Origin: an uncultured Sphingomonadaceae bacterium
GTDB lineage: Bacteria > Pseudomonadota > Alphaproteobacteria > Sphingomonadales > Sphingomonadaceae
Length of the DNA: 64,000 bases
Direction of reading: 5' to 3'
NCBI GenBank assembly: GCA_938050045.1
Contig: CALLJS010000011.1
Location: 62,001-126,000 of the forward strand
Each line of letters opens with the position of its first letter. Position 1 is the stretch's first letter. The notes beneath the pieces are model-generated. The model was not told the origin of the DNA. It made no database searches and was given only the letters and a program-made list of their open reading frames with translations. Made by a program: the position numbers and the translations under genes. This document shows positions 35,613 to 44,931 of the stretch, piece after piece.

Positions 35613-36869
35613 ATGGCGGATCAGTTATCCCCATTGCCGCATTATGATAGTGATGGCCTTCTTATAGAAGAAGAATGCCAATCAAATGCGGCTTCAAAGT
35701 CTTTACAGCACTCAGAGTGTGATGCTGTTGGCTATGGTAAGCCAATCAAAAAAAGCTGTGAAAAACCTTATATTCAGTGTAACTCAACAAGCGTTGCAAA
35801 GCCAAGGCCCAATAAGCCGCGCTTTAAGCGCAACAAAACAAGCTGCAACAAGAAAAATATTAAATCACAAGCATCTCTAGCGGGTTCAAAAAATGCGGCC
35901 TATGCGGCTCTTGACCTTGGAACCAATAATTGTCGGTTGCTTATTGCAAAGCCCGTTCATGACGGCTTTAAGATTATCGATGCTTTCTCGCGCGTTGTGC
36001 GACTTGGCGAAGGATTAGCAAAATCAGGACGTATTAGCGATAATGCAATGGATAGAGCCGTCGAAGCTCTTGCTATTTGTGCTCAAAAGTTAAAACGCAG
36101 AAATGTTATATTGTCGCGCTCTGTCGCAACCGAAGCGTGTCGCCAAGCCATCAATGGCGTTGAGTTTATAGAGCGTGTTCGCAAAGAAACCGGAATTGTC
36201 TTGGACATAATTCCTTCCGAAGAGGAAGCCCGCCTTGCTGTACTTGGATGCCATATATTATTACCAAAAGGCGAGGGGCCTGCATTAATTTTTGATATTG
36301 GCGGCGGCTCGACCGAGCTTGTGCTCGTATCAACGCATGATGCTATTCCTGAAATTATTGAATGGATCAGCATCCCATGGGGCGTTGTCACATTGACTGA
36401 GAGCGAGACTATAAAAGAGGATAGCGAAAAAGCGCGCATTAAAGCCTATGACAATATGCGCAAACGGGTGAGAGAGAGTTTTAGAGATTTTGGTGACAGG
36501 CTTCCCAAGTATGGAGATTTTCGGACTTTAGGGACATCTGGCACGATAACAACGCTGGCGAGTGTATATCTGGAATTGCCTTATTATAACCGAAATAAAG
36601 TCGATGGCATTCATGTTCCCGCCGATGCCATGCGCGAGATAAGCCAATCTTTGGCCGCCAAAACTCCCCAAGAAAGAAGTTTACTCCCCTGTATCGGTGA
36701 ACAGAGATCAGACCTAGTCGTTGCGGGCTGTGCGATATTAGAGAGTATATTGGATATCTGGCCTGCGGATCAATTAGGCGTGGCAGATCGCGGAATTAGA
36801 GAGGGTATTTTGCGCTCTTTGATGAATCATAATGGCCGCGTATCTTTGCGCACCCAACAGTTGGTGTAA
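35613..36869 (+). CDS. Exopolyphosphatase/guanosine pentaphosphate phosphatase family
   Basis: 418 residues. Residues 1-95 are a polar, Lys/Ser/Asn-rich extension not usual in the family. The Ppx/GppA core starts at AAYAALDLGTNNCRLLIA, with further ATPase-fold blocks FDIGGGSTELVL and TLGTSGTITTLASV. It hydrolyses polyphosphate or pppGpp; the short form without an HD domain is typical of Alphaproteobacteria. AGAGAGTATAGG precedes the ATG. It ends two bases before rlmE, forming a conserved alphaproteobacterial pair. Confidence 0.92.
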   Translation: MADQLSPLPHYDSDGLLIEEECQSNAASKSLQHSECDAVGYGKPIKKSCEKPYIQCNSTSVAKPRPNKPRFKRNKTSCNKKNIKSQASLAGSKNAAYAALDLGTNNCRLLIAKPVHDGFKIIDAFSRVVRLGEGLAKSGRISDNAMDRAVEALAICAQKLKRRNVILSRSVATEACRQAINGVEFIERVRKETGIVLDIIPSEEEARLAVLGCHILLPKGEGPALIFDIGGGSTELVLVSTHDAIPEIIEWISIPWGVVTLTESETIKEDSEKARIKAYDNMRKRVRESFRDFGDRLPKYGDFRTLGTSGTITTLASVYLELPYYNRNKVDGIHVPADAMREISQSLAAKTPQERSLLPCIGEQRSDLVVAGCAILESILDIWPADQLGVADRGIREGILRSLMNHNGRVSLRTQQLV

Positions 36870-36871
36870 TC

Positions 36872-37549
36872 ATGGTAAAACCAGCAGGCGCAGGCCGCTC
36901 AATCGGCGGAAAACAACGAGTAAAAACAGCGCGGAAACGATCAGCTCAATCCACTAGATGGCTTGAGAGACAATTAAATGATCCCTATGTTCGCATGGCA
37001 AAAGCGCAAGGCTATAGAAGCCGTGCCGCGTTTAAGTTAATCGAATTAGATGAAAAATTTAATATATTGAAAGGCAAGAAGGCCGTTATTGATTTAGGGT
37101 TAGCCCCAGGTGGCTGGGCGCAATATATTAAACGCAAAAACCCTAATATGGATATTGTCGGTATCGATTTACTTCCTGTCGATCCCATAGAAGGCGTTAC
37201 TTTGTTTGAAATGGATTTTATGGACGATGCTGCGCCCGATATTTTGATGCAAGCATTAGGGCAGATGCCTGATTTGGTCATATCTGATATGGCGGCCAAT
37301 ACGGTGGGGCATAAACAAACCGACCATCTGCGCACTATGGGGTTGGTTGAGGCAGCGGCGCATTTTGCGATTGAAAACCTATCGGAAGGAGGCGATTTTC
37401 TGTGCAAAGTATTTGCAGGTGGAACGCACCGAGAATTGCTGACAATATTAAAGCAAAATTTCACCAGCGTTAAGCATGCCAAGCCGCCATCTAGCCGTAA
37501 AGGGAGCGTTGAGGGGTTCGTTTTTGCAAAGGGATTAAAGCCGCGTTAA
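36872..37549 (+). CDS. rlmE: 23S rRNA 2'-O-ribose U2552 methyltransferase
   Basis: 225 residues, the FtsJ/RrmJ family. A basic N-terminal tail binds RNA. The catalytic K-D-K-E set is visible: Lys in SRAAFKL, Asp in ISDMAAN, Lys in FLCKVFAG and Glu near the end in VEGFVFAKG. The AdoMet site is VIDLGLAPGGWAQY. It modifies the A-loop of 23S rRNA during late 50S assembly. Its ATG lies two bases past the ppx stop. Confidence 0.95.
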   Translation: MVKPAGAGRSIGGKQRVKTARKRSAQSTRWLERQLNDPYVRMAKAQGYRSRAAFKLIELDEKFNILKGKKAVIDLGLAPGGWAQYIKRKNPNMDIVGIDLLPVDPIEGVTLFEMDFMDDAAPDILMQALGQMPDLVISDMAANTVGHKQTDHLRTMGLVEAAAHFAIENLSEGGDFLCKVFAGGTHRELLTILKQNFTSVKHAKPPSSRKGSVEGFVFAKGLKPR

Positions 37550-37610
37550 ATTATGATTAGCTTGGGTCGAGATAATATATCGGCTCTATAATCAGAATTA
37601 TAATCAGAAA

Positions 37611-38306
37611 TTAAAGAGTGTCTCTTGCACGTGCAACGGCCTCGCTGAGCGCATCATAGCCAACCGCGCCTTCTAATATTTCATCACCAATGATAAAACT
37701 AGGCGTTCCAGACAGCCCAATCTCTCGCATGATGCTTAAATTTTGTCGTATTTCAGCTTGTATTTCATCGCTTTGTAGCTGCTGTTGTGCTTCTTCGATA
37801 TTAAGCCCTGCTTTTTTGGCGGCGTTATTGATACTTGCATCATCAGTTTTGCCAATAGCGAATAGGGCGTTGTGAAATTCTCTCGACTTCCCCTGTTTTG
37901 CGGCGGCAAGCGACCATTGGGCTGCTATTAGCGAGGATTGAGCTAATACGGGGGTTTCTTTGTAAACGACACGAATATTATCATCTTCCTTTATCAATTT
38001 TTCTACATCGGCAAGGCTTTTGCGACAAAAACCGCAATTATAATCTGACATTTCAACTAAAGTGACATCGCCATTAGGATTGCCTGCATAGCCATTATAA
38101 AATGGAGTGGTGAGCGGTTTTTTGAAATTGTCCAATCGGCCAGCCATTTCTTGGCGCTGCAATACAGAAATAGCTTCGGTGATAATATCTGGATTCTCAA
38201 CGATTTGATTGCGAATAATAGCATCGCGCTTGATATAGAGAGTTCCTATAGCAGCTATGCTGATTGCCGAGAGAGTCAGAGCAATAGTTGAGGTGATATT
38301 TTTCAT
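37611..38306 (-). CDS. DsbA-family thiol oxidoreductase, exported
   Basis: 231 residues. An N-terminal helix (about 5-23) is a signal or anchor. The thioredoxin-fold active site is CGFC (Cys91-Cys94) in MSDYNCGFC, and the cis-Pro loop is LSGTPSF. The helical insert and N-terminal extension resemble BdbD/ScsC-type DsbA-like proteins. It should form or repair disulfides in the periplasm. It lies 45 bases downstream of the M48 protease gene on the same strand, probably co-transcribed. Confidence 0.88.
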   Translation of the reverse strand: MKNITSTIALTLSAISIAAIGTLYIKRDAIIRNQIVENPDIITEAISVLQRQEMAGRLDNFKKPLTTPFYNGYAGNPNGDVTLVEMSDYNCGFCRKSLADVEKLIKEDDNIRVVYKETPVLAQSSLIAAQWSLAAAKQGKSREFHNALFAIGKTDDASINNAAKKAGLNIEEAQQQLQSDEIQAEIRQNLSIMREIGLSGTPSFIIGDEILEGAVGYDALSEAVARARDTL

Positions 38307-38351
38307 GAGACTGAGGGGCTTTCTTAGATGCTTTTATATTTGTCTATAGCA

Positions 38352-39782
38352 TTAAAAATGTGGTGAGTGGGTTTGTGATTTTTGAATCGTAAAGCCACTT
38401 TTGATTTTCTTTTTCTTCTTTTTTCCATTAGATTTTTCTAATTGGGCTGTGGCAGCATATTCGACATCCTGTGCCCGCAGCCAATCGGAACTATATTTTT
38501 CTAATTCGGCTTGCGCTTCTATTGCGGGTTGGAGGGCTAAATGTGGTTGACCGATGATTAAATATCGCTCTGCGCTTGCCAAGGATGCTCGCGCATAGTC
38601 GCCTTGTTGTTGATAGACAACGCCCAATTGATACCATGCAAATGGATTATGATTATCTTTTGAGACTGAAATTCGCAACACTTCTCTTGCTTCGTCCAGA
38701 TATTTTGGATCTTCAGAAGCAATCAATGCATGTCCAAATATAGTTGAAATAAGGGGGTGATATTCCGATAATTTTGTGGCCTTGCGCAATATAGTGAGCG
38801 CTTCTTCGGGGCGACCCGATTCGAGTAATATTTGACCTTGTAGTTCAAGAAAATAAGGATCATTGGGGTGTAAAGTTACTAAGCCCTCGGCCTCTGCAAT
38901 GGCTTTTGCGGGATAAGCCGATTTATGCCAAGCATAGGCTCTCGCATAGCGTGCGGGTATTGAATCATCCGCTTCGGGATAGTTGCGCAATGTTTGTTTT
39001 GGGTCGGTTATAAACCCTGATAATTTGGCTTGAACCCGACGAAACTTCTTTTCCCATTCTTCGTTAAGAGGTTTGTCCCACGCAGGATCAGCAATATAGC
39101 CGCTTTGCAAGGTAGCAATACGCTCACCAGAAAGCGGGTGGGTGCGGTTAAAGCTGTTGTTTTGCGGGATACCGCGCCGTAATTCATAGCCTTGAAGTTT
39201 TTTGAAAAAAGAGATGGATCCTTTACCTGAAATGCCTGCTTCGGATAAATAATGAGCCCCCGATGCATCCGCCACGCTTTCTTGAACGCGGTTATAGGAT
39301 AGTATATTTCCAAGTGCTAATTGCTGACCAGCGCCGATTATACCAAGGCCAGCTTCTCCTGCACCAGCGGCAATGGCGGCGGCGGCTAATATTAAACTAC
39401 CGATAGATAATTTTCTGGATGCTGATGCACCATCGGAAAAGCGGATAACATGGCCGCCTACGATATGCCCCAATTCATGGGCTATCACGCCTTGAACTTC
39501 ATTGGCAGTATCAGCAACATCAATCAAACCGCTGTGCAAATATATAATTTGTCCGCGCGATACAAAAGCATTTATAGATGGATCATTAATAATGACGACA
39601 TTGACATTATTGGGGTCTAAATCCGCTGCCAATATGATGGGTTTGGAAATTTCTTTGAGGAATGATTCAGTCTCTGCATCGCGCAAAATAGATTGGGCCA
39701 TTGCGGGTTGAAGCGCAAATAAGCCAGCTAAGATGGGGAGCATAAAGGTTTTTAATATAGGTTTGATTAAAATATTGGGCAT
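38352..39782 (-). CDS. Periplasmic M48 metalloprotease with TPR repeats (BepA/YfgC-like)
   Basis: 476 residues. The signal peptide is cleaved near residue 30 (PAMA/Q). The zinc motif HELGH (102-106) is followed by the third ligand Glu in VQESVADASG. A TPR region runs from about 290 to 440 (LELQGQILLESGRPEEALTILRKA). The C-terminus is Lys-rich. BepA-type proteases assemble or degrade outer-membrane proteins such as LptD. It pairs with the DsbA-like gene downstream, sensible because LptD needs disulfides; that link is inference. Confidence 0.9.
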   Translation of the reverse strand: MPNILIKPILKTFMLPILAGLFALQPAMAQSILRDAETESFLKEISKPIILAADLDPNNVNVVIINDPSINAFVSRGQIIYLHSGLIDVADTANEVQGVIAHELGHIVGGHVIRFSDGASASRKLSIGSLILAAAAIAAGAGEAGLGIIGAGQQLALGNILSYNRVQESVADASGAHYLSEAGISGKGSISFFKKLQGYELRRGIPQNNSFNRTHPLSGERIATLQSGYIADPAWDKPLNEEWEKKFRRVQAKLSGFITDPKQTLRNYPEADDSIPARYARAYAWHKSAYPAKAIAEAEGLVTLHPNDPYFLELQGQILLESGRPEEALTILRKATKLSEYHPLISTIFGHALIASEDPKYLDEAREVLRISVSKDNHNPFAWYQLGVVYQQQGDYARASLASAERYLIIGQPHLALQPAIEAQAELEKYSSDWLRAQDVEYAATAQLEKSNGKKKKKKIKSGFTIQKSQTHSPHF

Positions 39783-39929
39783 TTAGTCCTCATTCTCAAT
39801 TACACTATTATTACGGTACATTATTAATGCCACATAATGTTGATTTCGTATATCTCTATATATGGTTACAACTATTATAAATTTCAAAAAATATATGACG
39901 CAATAAAGCTGAACGAATTATGAAGTAGA

Positions 39930-39966
39930 AATAATAATGCCGCCAATGAGATAATCATCAACGGCA
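39930..39966 (-). terminator. Terminator of rne
   Basis: On the minus strand a 12-bp stem TGCCGTTGATGA/TCATTGGCGGCA (three G-U pairs) with loop TTATC (39938-39966) is followed by TTATTATTTC. It begins about 24 bases past the rne stop codon. Confidence 0.7.
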
Positions 39967-39989
39967 ATATTAAATTAATTCAGACTATA

Positions 39990-42896
39990 TTATCCAAATG
40001 TGCGCTGCCACCAGCCTTTGCGTGGGTTGGGTTCGCCCTCATTTGGACTTGAGCTTTCATTTGGACTTGAGCTTTCATTTGAACCTGTGTCATCCTTTGC
40101 CTTGGCTTTGCTCTCAGCAGATTTGGCTGCACGCTTTTTAGCCGGTGCCTTAGTCGTCTTTTTTGCTTTGTCTATAGCATCCGAATCTTCGGTTTTTTTG
40201 GGGCGTCGTTTCGGCTTCTTGGCGGCCTCTTTCTCTCCATCATTGCTGTCAGAAGCATCTTTAGAAGCTGCTTTGCGTCGTCTAGTTTTCGTAGCAGCTT
40301 TTTTATCATCCGGTTCGCTATTCTCAACTTCTTGCGCTGCAGGAGTTTCTTTATTCACCGCTTTTTTGCGCGGAGCACGTTTGCGTTTCGGTTTTTCATC
40401 GGCGACGGCTTCTGTTTCAGACACTTCTGCTTGAGATAGGTGCGCATCAGCATTTTGCACAACGCTCTTTTCATCGCTAGTTTTTTTGGTACGCGAAGAA
40501 CGGCGTTTGGGTTTTTCTGTTTCAGCGGGCGATGGCTTATCGCTCTCGCCTTTACCCGTATCAGCCTTATCCGCATCGCTTTTGCCAGTTTCAGCTTGCG
40601 TTTCACTATGCTCTTTATTCTCATTTTGAGCTTGGCGATCATTATTACGCCCTCGCCCGCCGCGACGGCCTCTGCGGCGGCGGTTACGGCCACCCTCTTC
40701 TTGCACATCATCGGTGGTGTCAACGCTATCATTGCTCTCGTTATCGGTAATCGGAATGATATGAGCCGTTTTCATTGGTTTCGGGCCAGAGGAAGATACC
40801 GTCATTTTCGCACCCTCTACTTCGCCATTCGGCTTGATAGATATACGCACATTGTAGCGTGCTTCAATATCGGCCAATTCTGAACGCTTATTGTTAAGCA
40901 CATAGATAGTTGCTTCTTCGCTGGCAGCCAATTCGATATTGCTCCCTTTGCCGCGCGCGGCTTCATCTTCTATCATGCGCAATGCTGATAGAGCAGATGA
41001 GGATGATGTGCGAACGAGGCCCGTGCCTTCGCAATGCGGGCATTCGCGGGTAGACGCTTCTAATACGCCAGTGCGCAATCGTTGGCGGCTCATTTCTAAG
41101 AGGCCAAAGCTAGAGATGCGGCCTACTTGGATGCGGGCACGATCATTACGCAGAGCATCTTTCATAGCGCGTTCAACTTTGCGAATATTGCTATGATGAT
41201 CCATGTCAATGAAATCGATAACCACTAAACCCGCCATATCGCGCAATCTTAATTGACGCGCTATTTCGCGCGCAGCTTCTAAATTGGTGTTGACGGCCGT
41301 TGCTTCAATGCCATGTTCCTTGGTGGAACGACCAGAGTTAATATCAATAGAGACAAGAGCCTCTGTTGGGTTAATGACTATATATCCGCCTGATTTTAAT
41401 TGAACGATAGGGTGATACATTGCGTTTAATTGATCTTCGACGCCATAGCGTTGGAACAAAGGAACGGAGTCAGTATATTGTTTGAGCTTCTTAACATGGC
41501 TCGGCGTCAAGAGCTTCATAAAGTCTTTGGCAGCCTTAAATCCATCTTCGCCTTCAATATTCACCTCGCTAATATCACGATTATAAATATCGCGTATGGC
41601 GCGTTTAATCAGGTCGCTATCGCTATGCACCAGCATAGGGGCAGCCCCCGTCAATGTACGTTCGCGGATTTTGTCCCATAAACGGGCAAGATAATCAAAG
41701 TCGCGTCTTATTTCGACTTTGGTTTTAGACAGGCCTGCGGTGCGGATGATACAGCCCATCGAGACGGGCAGCTTCATATCTGCAACAATAGATTTCAGGC
41801 GTTTACGGTCGGTGCCGCTATTAATTTTGCGGCTAATACCACCGCCATGGCTAGTGTTGGGCATTAATACGCAATAACGGCCCGCTAAAGATAAATAGCT
41901 GGTAAGCGCAGCGCCTTTATTTCCGCGCTCCTCTTTGACCACTTGCACTAATAATACTTGGCGGCGATGGATGACGTCTTGGATTTTGTAACGGCGGCGT
42001 AAAGCAATTCTTTTGGCGCGAACCTCATCACTGGGACGACGGCCTCTTTGTTGGCGATTACCGCGCATATTCTTCTTATCGTTGCGGCCTCTATTTCCGC
42101 GCCGCCTGCGATTACGAGATTTGTCTTGATCGCTATCATCGGAAAAAGCATCATCACCATTATTGCCATCGACGTCATTATCATCAGAGCTGCTGTAATC
42201 TTGATCGTCGCTAATGATATTTTCGCTATCATCTACGATCATAGATTTGGTTTTTGGTGCGCGTCTCTTGCGCGGTTTTTTGGGTTTTTCTTCTTTGTCT
42301 TTATCATCAGTGGCCTGATCAGTTTCACTAGAGACCTGAGCAGCCTCATCAGATGAATCATTATCATCTGAAGCTTCATTCTCTTCAGGCGCTTTTTGGG
42401 GTGCTTTTTTGCGTTTTTCTCTGGTGCGTTTCGCTTTGGCGGCTTTTTCTTCTTCGGCTTCCTGTTCGACATCGTCGTCGGCCGCTTCAAAAGTTTCTAC
42501 ACTGTCATTATTATCATCGCTATCATCGACATCGGCAAGCGCGCCTTCTTGGGCAGCAAGCTCATCTTCGGCTTCTTCTTTTTCGCGCAGCTCGGCTTCT
42601 TCAGCAGCAGCAGCAGCTTCTTCTGCGAGCAATTGCTCGCGATCTTCTTTTGGTATTTGATAATAATCGGGATGGATTTCAGAAAAGGCCAGAAAACCCT
42701 GACGATTGCCGCCATAATCAACAAATGCAGCTTGCAAAGAGGGCTCAACCCGCGTTACTTTCGCTAAATATATATTGCCCTTTATCTGTTTATGTTCTGC
42801 CGATTCAAAATCTAACTCTTCTATTTTATTCCCTGATACAACTGCGACACGAGTCTCTTCCTTGTGCCGCGCGTCTATTAACATGCGCGTTGTCAT
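39990..42896 (-). CDS. rne: Ribonuclease E/G
   Basis: 968 residues, the central mRNA-decay and rRNA-processing endonuclease. An N-terminal S1 domain (about 35-80) is interrupted by a long acidic and basic low-complexity insert (about 90-300), as in other Alphaproteobacteria. The catalytic DNase I-like part has VSIDINSG and VVIDFIDMDHHSN with the metal-binding Asp residues. The Zn-link is CPHC in RECPHCEGTG. The C-terminal 250 residues are disordered and rich in Lys, Glu and Arg, the degradosome scaffold. The long 5' region upstream (to 43.5 kb) may carry autoregulatory RNA. Confidence 0.95.
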   Translation of the reverse strand: MTTRMLIDARHKEETRVAVVSGNKIEELDFESAEHKQIKGNIYLAKVTRVEPSLQAAFVDYGGNRQGFLAFSEIHPDYYQIPKEDREQLLAEEAAAAAEEAELREKEEAEDELAAQEGALADVDDSDDNNDSVETFEAADDDVEQEAEEEKAAKAKRTREKRKKAPQKAPEENEASDDNDSSDEAAQVSSETDQATDDKDKEEKPKKPRKRRAPKTKSMIVDDSENIISDDQDYSSSDDNDVDGNNGDDAFSDDSDQDKSRNRRRRGNRGRNDKKNMRGNRQQRGRRPSDEVRAKRIALRRRYKIQDVIHRRQVLLVQVVKEERGNKGAALTSYLSLAGRYCVLMPNTSHGGGISRKINSGTDRKRLKSIVADMKLPVSMGCIIRTAGLSKTKVEIRRDFDYLARLWDKIRERTLTGAAPMLVHSDSDLIKRAIRDIYNRDISEVNIEGEDGFKAAKDFMKLLTPSHVKKLKQYTDSVPLFQRYGVEDQLNAMYHPIVQLKSGGYIVINPTEALVSIDINSGRSTKEHGIEATAVNTNLEAAREIARQLRLRDMAGLVVIDFIDMDHHSNIRKVERAMKDALRNDRARIQVGRISSFGLLEMSRQRLRTGVLEASTRECPHCEGTGLVRTSSSSALSALRMIEDEAARGKGSNIELAASEEATIYVLNNKRSELADIEARYNVRISIKPNGEVEGAKMTVSSSGPKPMKTAHIIPITDNESNDSVDTTDDVQEEGGRNRRRRGRRGGRGRNNDRQAQNENKEHSETQAETGKSDADKADTGKGESDKPSPAETEKPKRRSSRTKKTSDEKSVVQNADAHLSQAEVSETEAVADEKPKRKRAPRKKAVNKETPAAQEVENSEPDDKKAATKTRRRKAASKDASDSNDGEKEAAKKPKRRPKKTEDSDAIDKAKKTTKAPAKKRAAKSAESKAKAKDDTGSNESSSPNESSSPNEGEPNPRKGWWQRTFG

Positions 42897-43182
42897 TCAT
42901 TATACTCCGTAAAGGGTGCAGAACAGTCGTTGAAAGCTCTGCATTGCGCCCACTATTGTTAAGGCTCGGTGGGTTCGAAATCATTTGTATGACCGACCAA
43001 GCGTGTTTTTGAAAATTTCGTTTTAAAAAAATGGCGTCTATATGGGCATGATTCGCATCACATATGTGCTTTTTATATATGCGATTGATAAATAATTTTG
43101 ATAAATTTACTACAGCCGTCCAAGCGGATAATATGTCTTGGAGATACACATTCTCATCAAGAATATTTCGCAAGGAAATGTT

Positions 43183-43311
43183 ATGCCACATACAGCGTCA
43201 ACCTGTTATAAAAAGGATGCATCCCATCCTATCATTGAAATAACAACTATTGCTGTCATTACGGACTGCCTAGCACTGCATGATTATATGGGCAAGGGTT
43301 GTAAAAAATAA
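43183..43311 (+). CDS. Possible 42-residue small protein
   Basis: An ATG preceded by CAAGGAAATGTT (good Shine-Dalgarno spacing) opens 42 codons. They encode a peptide with three Cys residues (STCYKK, TDCLAL, KGCKK), a hydrophobic centre (IIEITTIAVI) and a basic C-terminus. No family is recognised. Only the ribosome-binding site and the Cys pattern support it; chance remains possible. Confidence 0.3.
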   Translation: MPHTASTCYKKDASHPIIEITTIAVITDCLALHDYMGKGCKK

Positions 43312-43427
43312 TTGTTAGAAAAGCATTTCACTGTATCCAAAAGCTTAAAAACTTAGGATTTTAAGTAGAAATAGTTTGCCCAAAATTATTTTTTATTATT
43401 TCTAAGCTTATCAATAGATTTTTATAA

Positions 43428-43444
43428 CTAATTCTCTGTTAACC
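43428..43444 (+). promoter_or_regulatory. CtrA-like site upstream of the amidase gene
   Basis: CTAA-N7-TTAACC differs from the full CtrA box by one base in the first half. It lies 71 bases before the amidase start, the same distance as the perfect site before the CHAP hydrolase gene. Confidence 0.35.
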
Positions 43445-43514
43445 TTGTCCTGACACATAATTTTACGAATTTATCCTTAATCAGAATTTCATCATAATAA
43501 AAAGTGAGTATTTG

Positions 43515-44771
43515 ATGTTAATTTTTTTCTGGACTAATCTGCGGCTTTATGGACATAAGATGGGCATGTTTGCTCTTTTATTATCGGCTACATTATCAAT
43601 GTCTGCCCCGGCGCAAGCTGCGTCAGTGAAGCATGTCACAGCAAGCAATGGCATAGTGACTATTACATTTGATGATGTGGTGCATAAAGCCTCTGTATTT
43701 TCTTTGGCAGGGCCCAATCGCATCGCACTAGATGTAGAGGGCATAGACAGGCTTGGTTCTGCAAATAGAAATACTGTACCAGATGATGTGGCAATTCGCA
43801 GTGTTCGATTGGGTCAATATAATAATTCAACCGCGCGCTTGGTGTTTGATCTGGATCGACCTGCTATCGTCACGGGGGGTAAATTTAGCAGCGATGGTAA
43901 GCAATTGCGTCTTAATGTGCGCACGGCTGCTGATGGGGAATTTACATCCACATTGGGGACTGGCCGTACAATATTTTTACCGCCTGCCAATTTTCGCTCT
44001 GCTCCGCCGAAAAAAGATTATGCGGCGCGCGCAAGAATCAAGAAAAATAGTAGCTCAGCTCTCAAAATCTATGGCCCTAAAGACAGCAGCCTTCCCTTGG
44101 TTGTGGTCGATGCAGGGCATGGCGGGCATGATCCTGGTGCAATCTCTCCGCATGGTGGTATCAGGGAAAAAAATATCACCTTAGCCATTGCAAAAAAGAT
44201 CAGAGATAGGCTGGCGTCTACTGGCCGTATCAGAGTTGCTTTAACCCGCGAAAACGATAAATTTTTGGTGCTCCAAGATAGATTTGGTATTGCCCGTAAA
44301 ATGAAAGCTGACTTATTTATCTCTATTCATGCGGACGCCGCTGGCAGCCATGCTGCAAATGGAGCAACTGTCTATACATTATCCGAGGTTGCATCCGATA
44401 GAGAGGCTCAGAAATTAGCATCGCGTGAGAATAAGGCCGACATAATTAATGGGATTAATCTTGGTGGGGCCGATGATAATGTATCCTCTATATTGATCGA
44501 TTTAACCCAACGCGAAACCATGAATGTGTCTGCTGATTTTGCGAAAATATTATTACGCGAGGCTAAGCCCAATATGCGTTTACGTTCAAATTCGCATCGT
44601 TTTGCCTCATTTGTCGTCTTGAAAGCCCCAGATACGCCATCCATTTTGTTTGAAACGGGCTATTTGACCAATAAACAAGATGTCGCATTTCTCTCGACGG
44701 CCAATGGGCAAAGCAAAATTGCCGATAGCGTTACCAAAGCAATACAAGCGCATTTTTCAAGGAAGCGATGA
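43515..44771 (+). CDS. N-acetylmuramoyl-L-alanine amidase with AMIN domain (AmiC-like)
   Basis: 418 residues. The signal peptide ends near SAPAQA (about residue 35). An AMIN domain (about 36-140) targets the enzyme to the wall or septum. The zinc amidase_3 domain (about 193-415) has VVVDAGHGGHDPGA, the Glu in REKNITL, SIHADA and the catalytic Glu in LFETGYLTN. It cleaves the lactyl-amide bond in septal peptidoglycan. ATG 43515 is chosen over the TTG directly before it. PBP1A follows, a common alphaproteobacterial order. Confidence 0.92.
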   Translation: MLIFFWTNLRLYGHKMGMFALLLSATLSMSAPAQAASVKHVTASNGIVTITFDDVVHKASVFSLAGPNRIALDVEGIDRLGSANRNTVPDDVAIRSVRLGQYNNSTARLVFDLDRPAIVTGGKFSSDGKQLRLNVRTAADGEFTSTLGTGRTIFLPPANFRSAPPKKDYAARARIKKNSSSALKIYGPKDSSLPLVVVDAGHGGHDPGAISPHGGIREKNITLAIAKKIRDRLASTGRIRVALTRENDKFLVLQDRFGIARKMKADLFISIHADAAGSHAANGATVYTLSEVASDREAQKLASRENKADIINGINLGGADDNVSSILIDLTQRETMNVSADFAKILLREAKPNMRLRSNSHRFASFVVLKAPDTPSILFETGYLTNKQDVAFLSTANGQSKIADSVTKAIQAHFSRKR

Positions 44772-44823
44772 ATTTCAACATTCTGTAGTAAGAATAGCTT
44801 CTTGCAATCATCAATATTTAGAA

Positions 44824-44863
44824 CCCTATTGTTGCAAATGTGGTGCAATAGGGCTAAATTTTT
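44824..44863 (+). terminator. Terminator of the amidase gene
   Basis: Stem CCCTATTG/CAATAGGG (44824-44853, 14-base loop) is followed by CTAAATTTTT. It lies between the amidase stop and the PBP1A start, so PBP1A has its own promoter or depends on read-through. Confidence 0.6.
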
Positions 44864-44931
44864 CATTATTATACGATTATTGCTCAACAAGAGCTAGACC
44901 TGCTTTCTAAAAATGTTAGAGAAGCAGATAT

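Larger units (their letters stand above)
42897..43514. other. 618-bp divergent spacer between rne and the amidase gene
   Basis: It holds the leader of rne on the minus strand, a possible 42-codon ORF on the plus strand (43183-43311) and a near-CtrA site (43428-43444). I see no tRNA or repeat. Confidence 0.5.

Noticed and set aside
40000-42767. Long frames opposite the low-complexity regions of rne
   Set aside because: They arise from Lys/Glu/Arg-rich codon usage of rne and are rich in simple repeats such as poly-Phe and poly-Ser.
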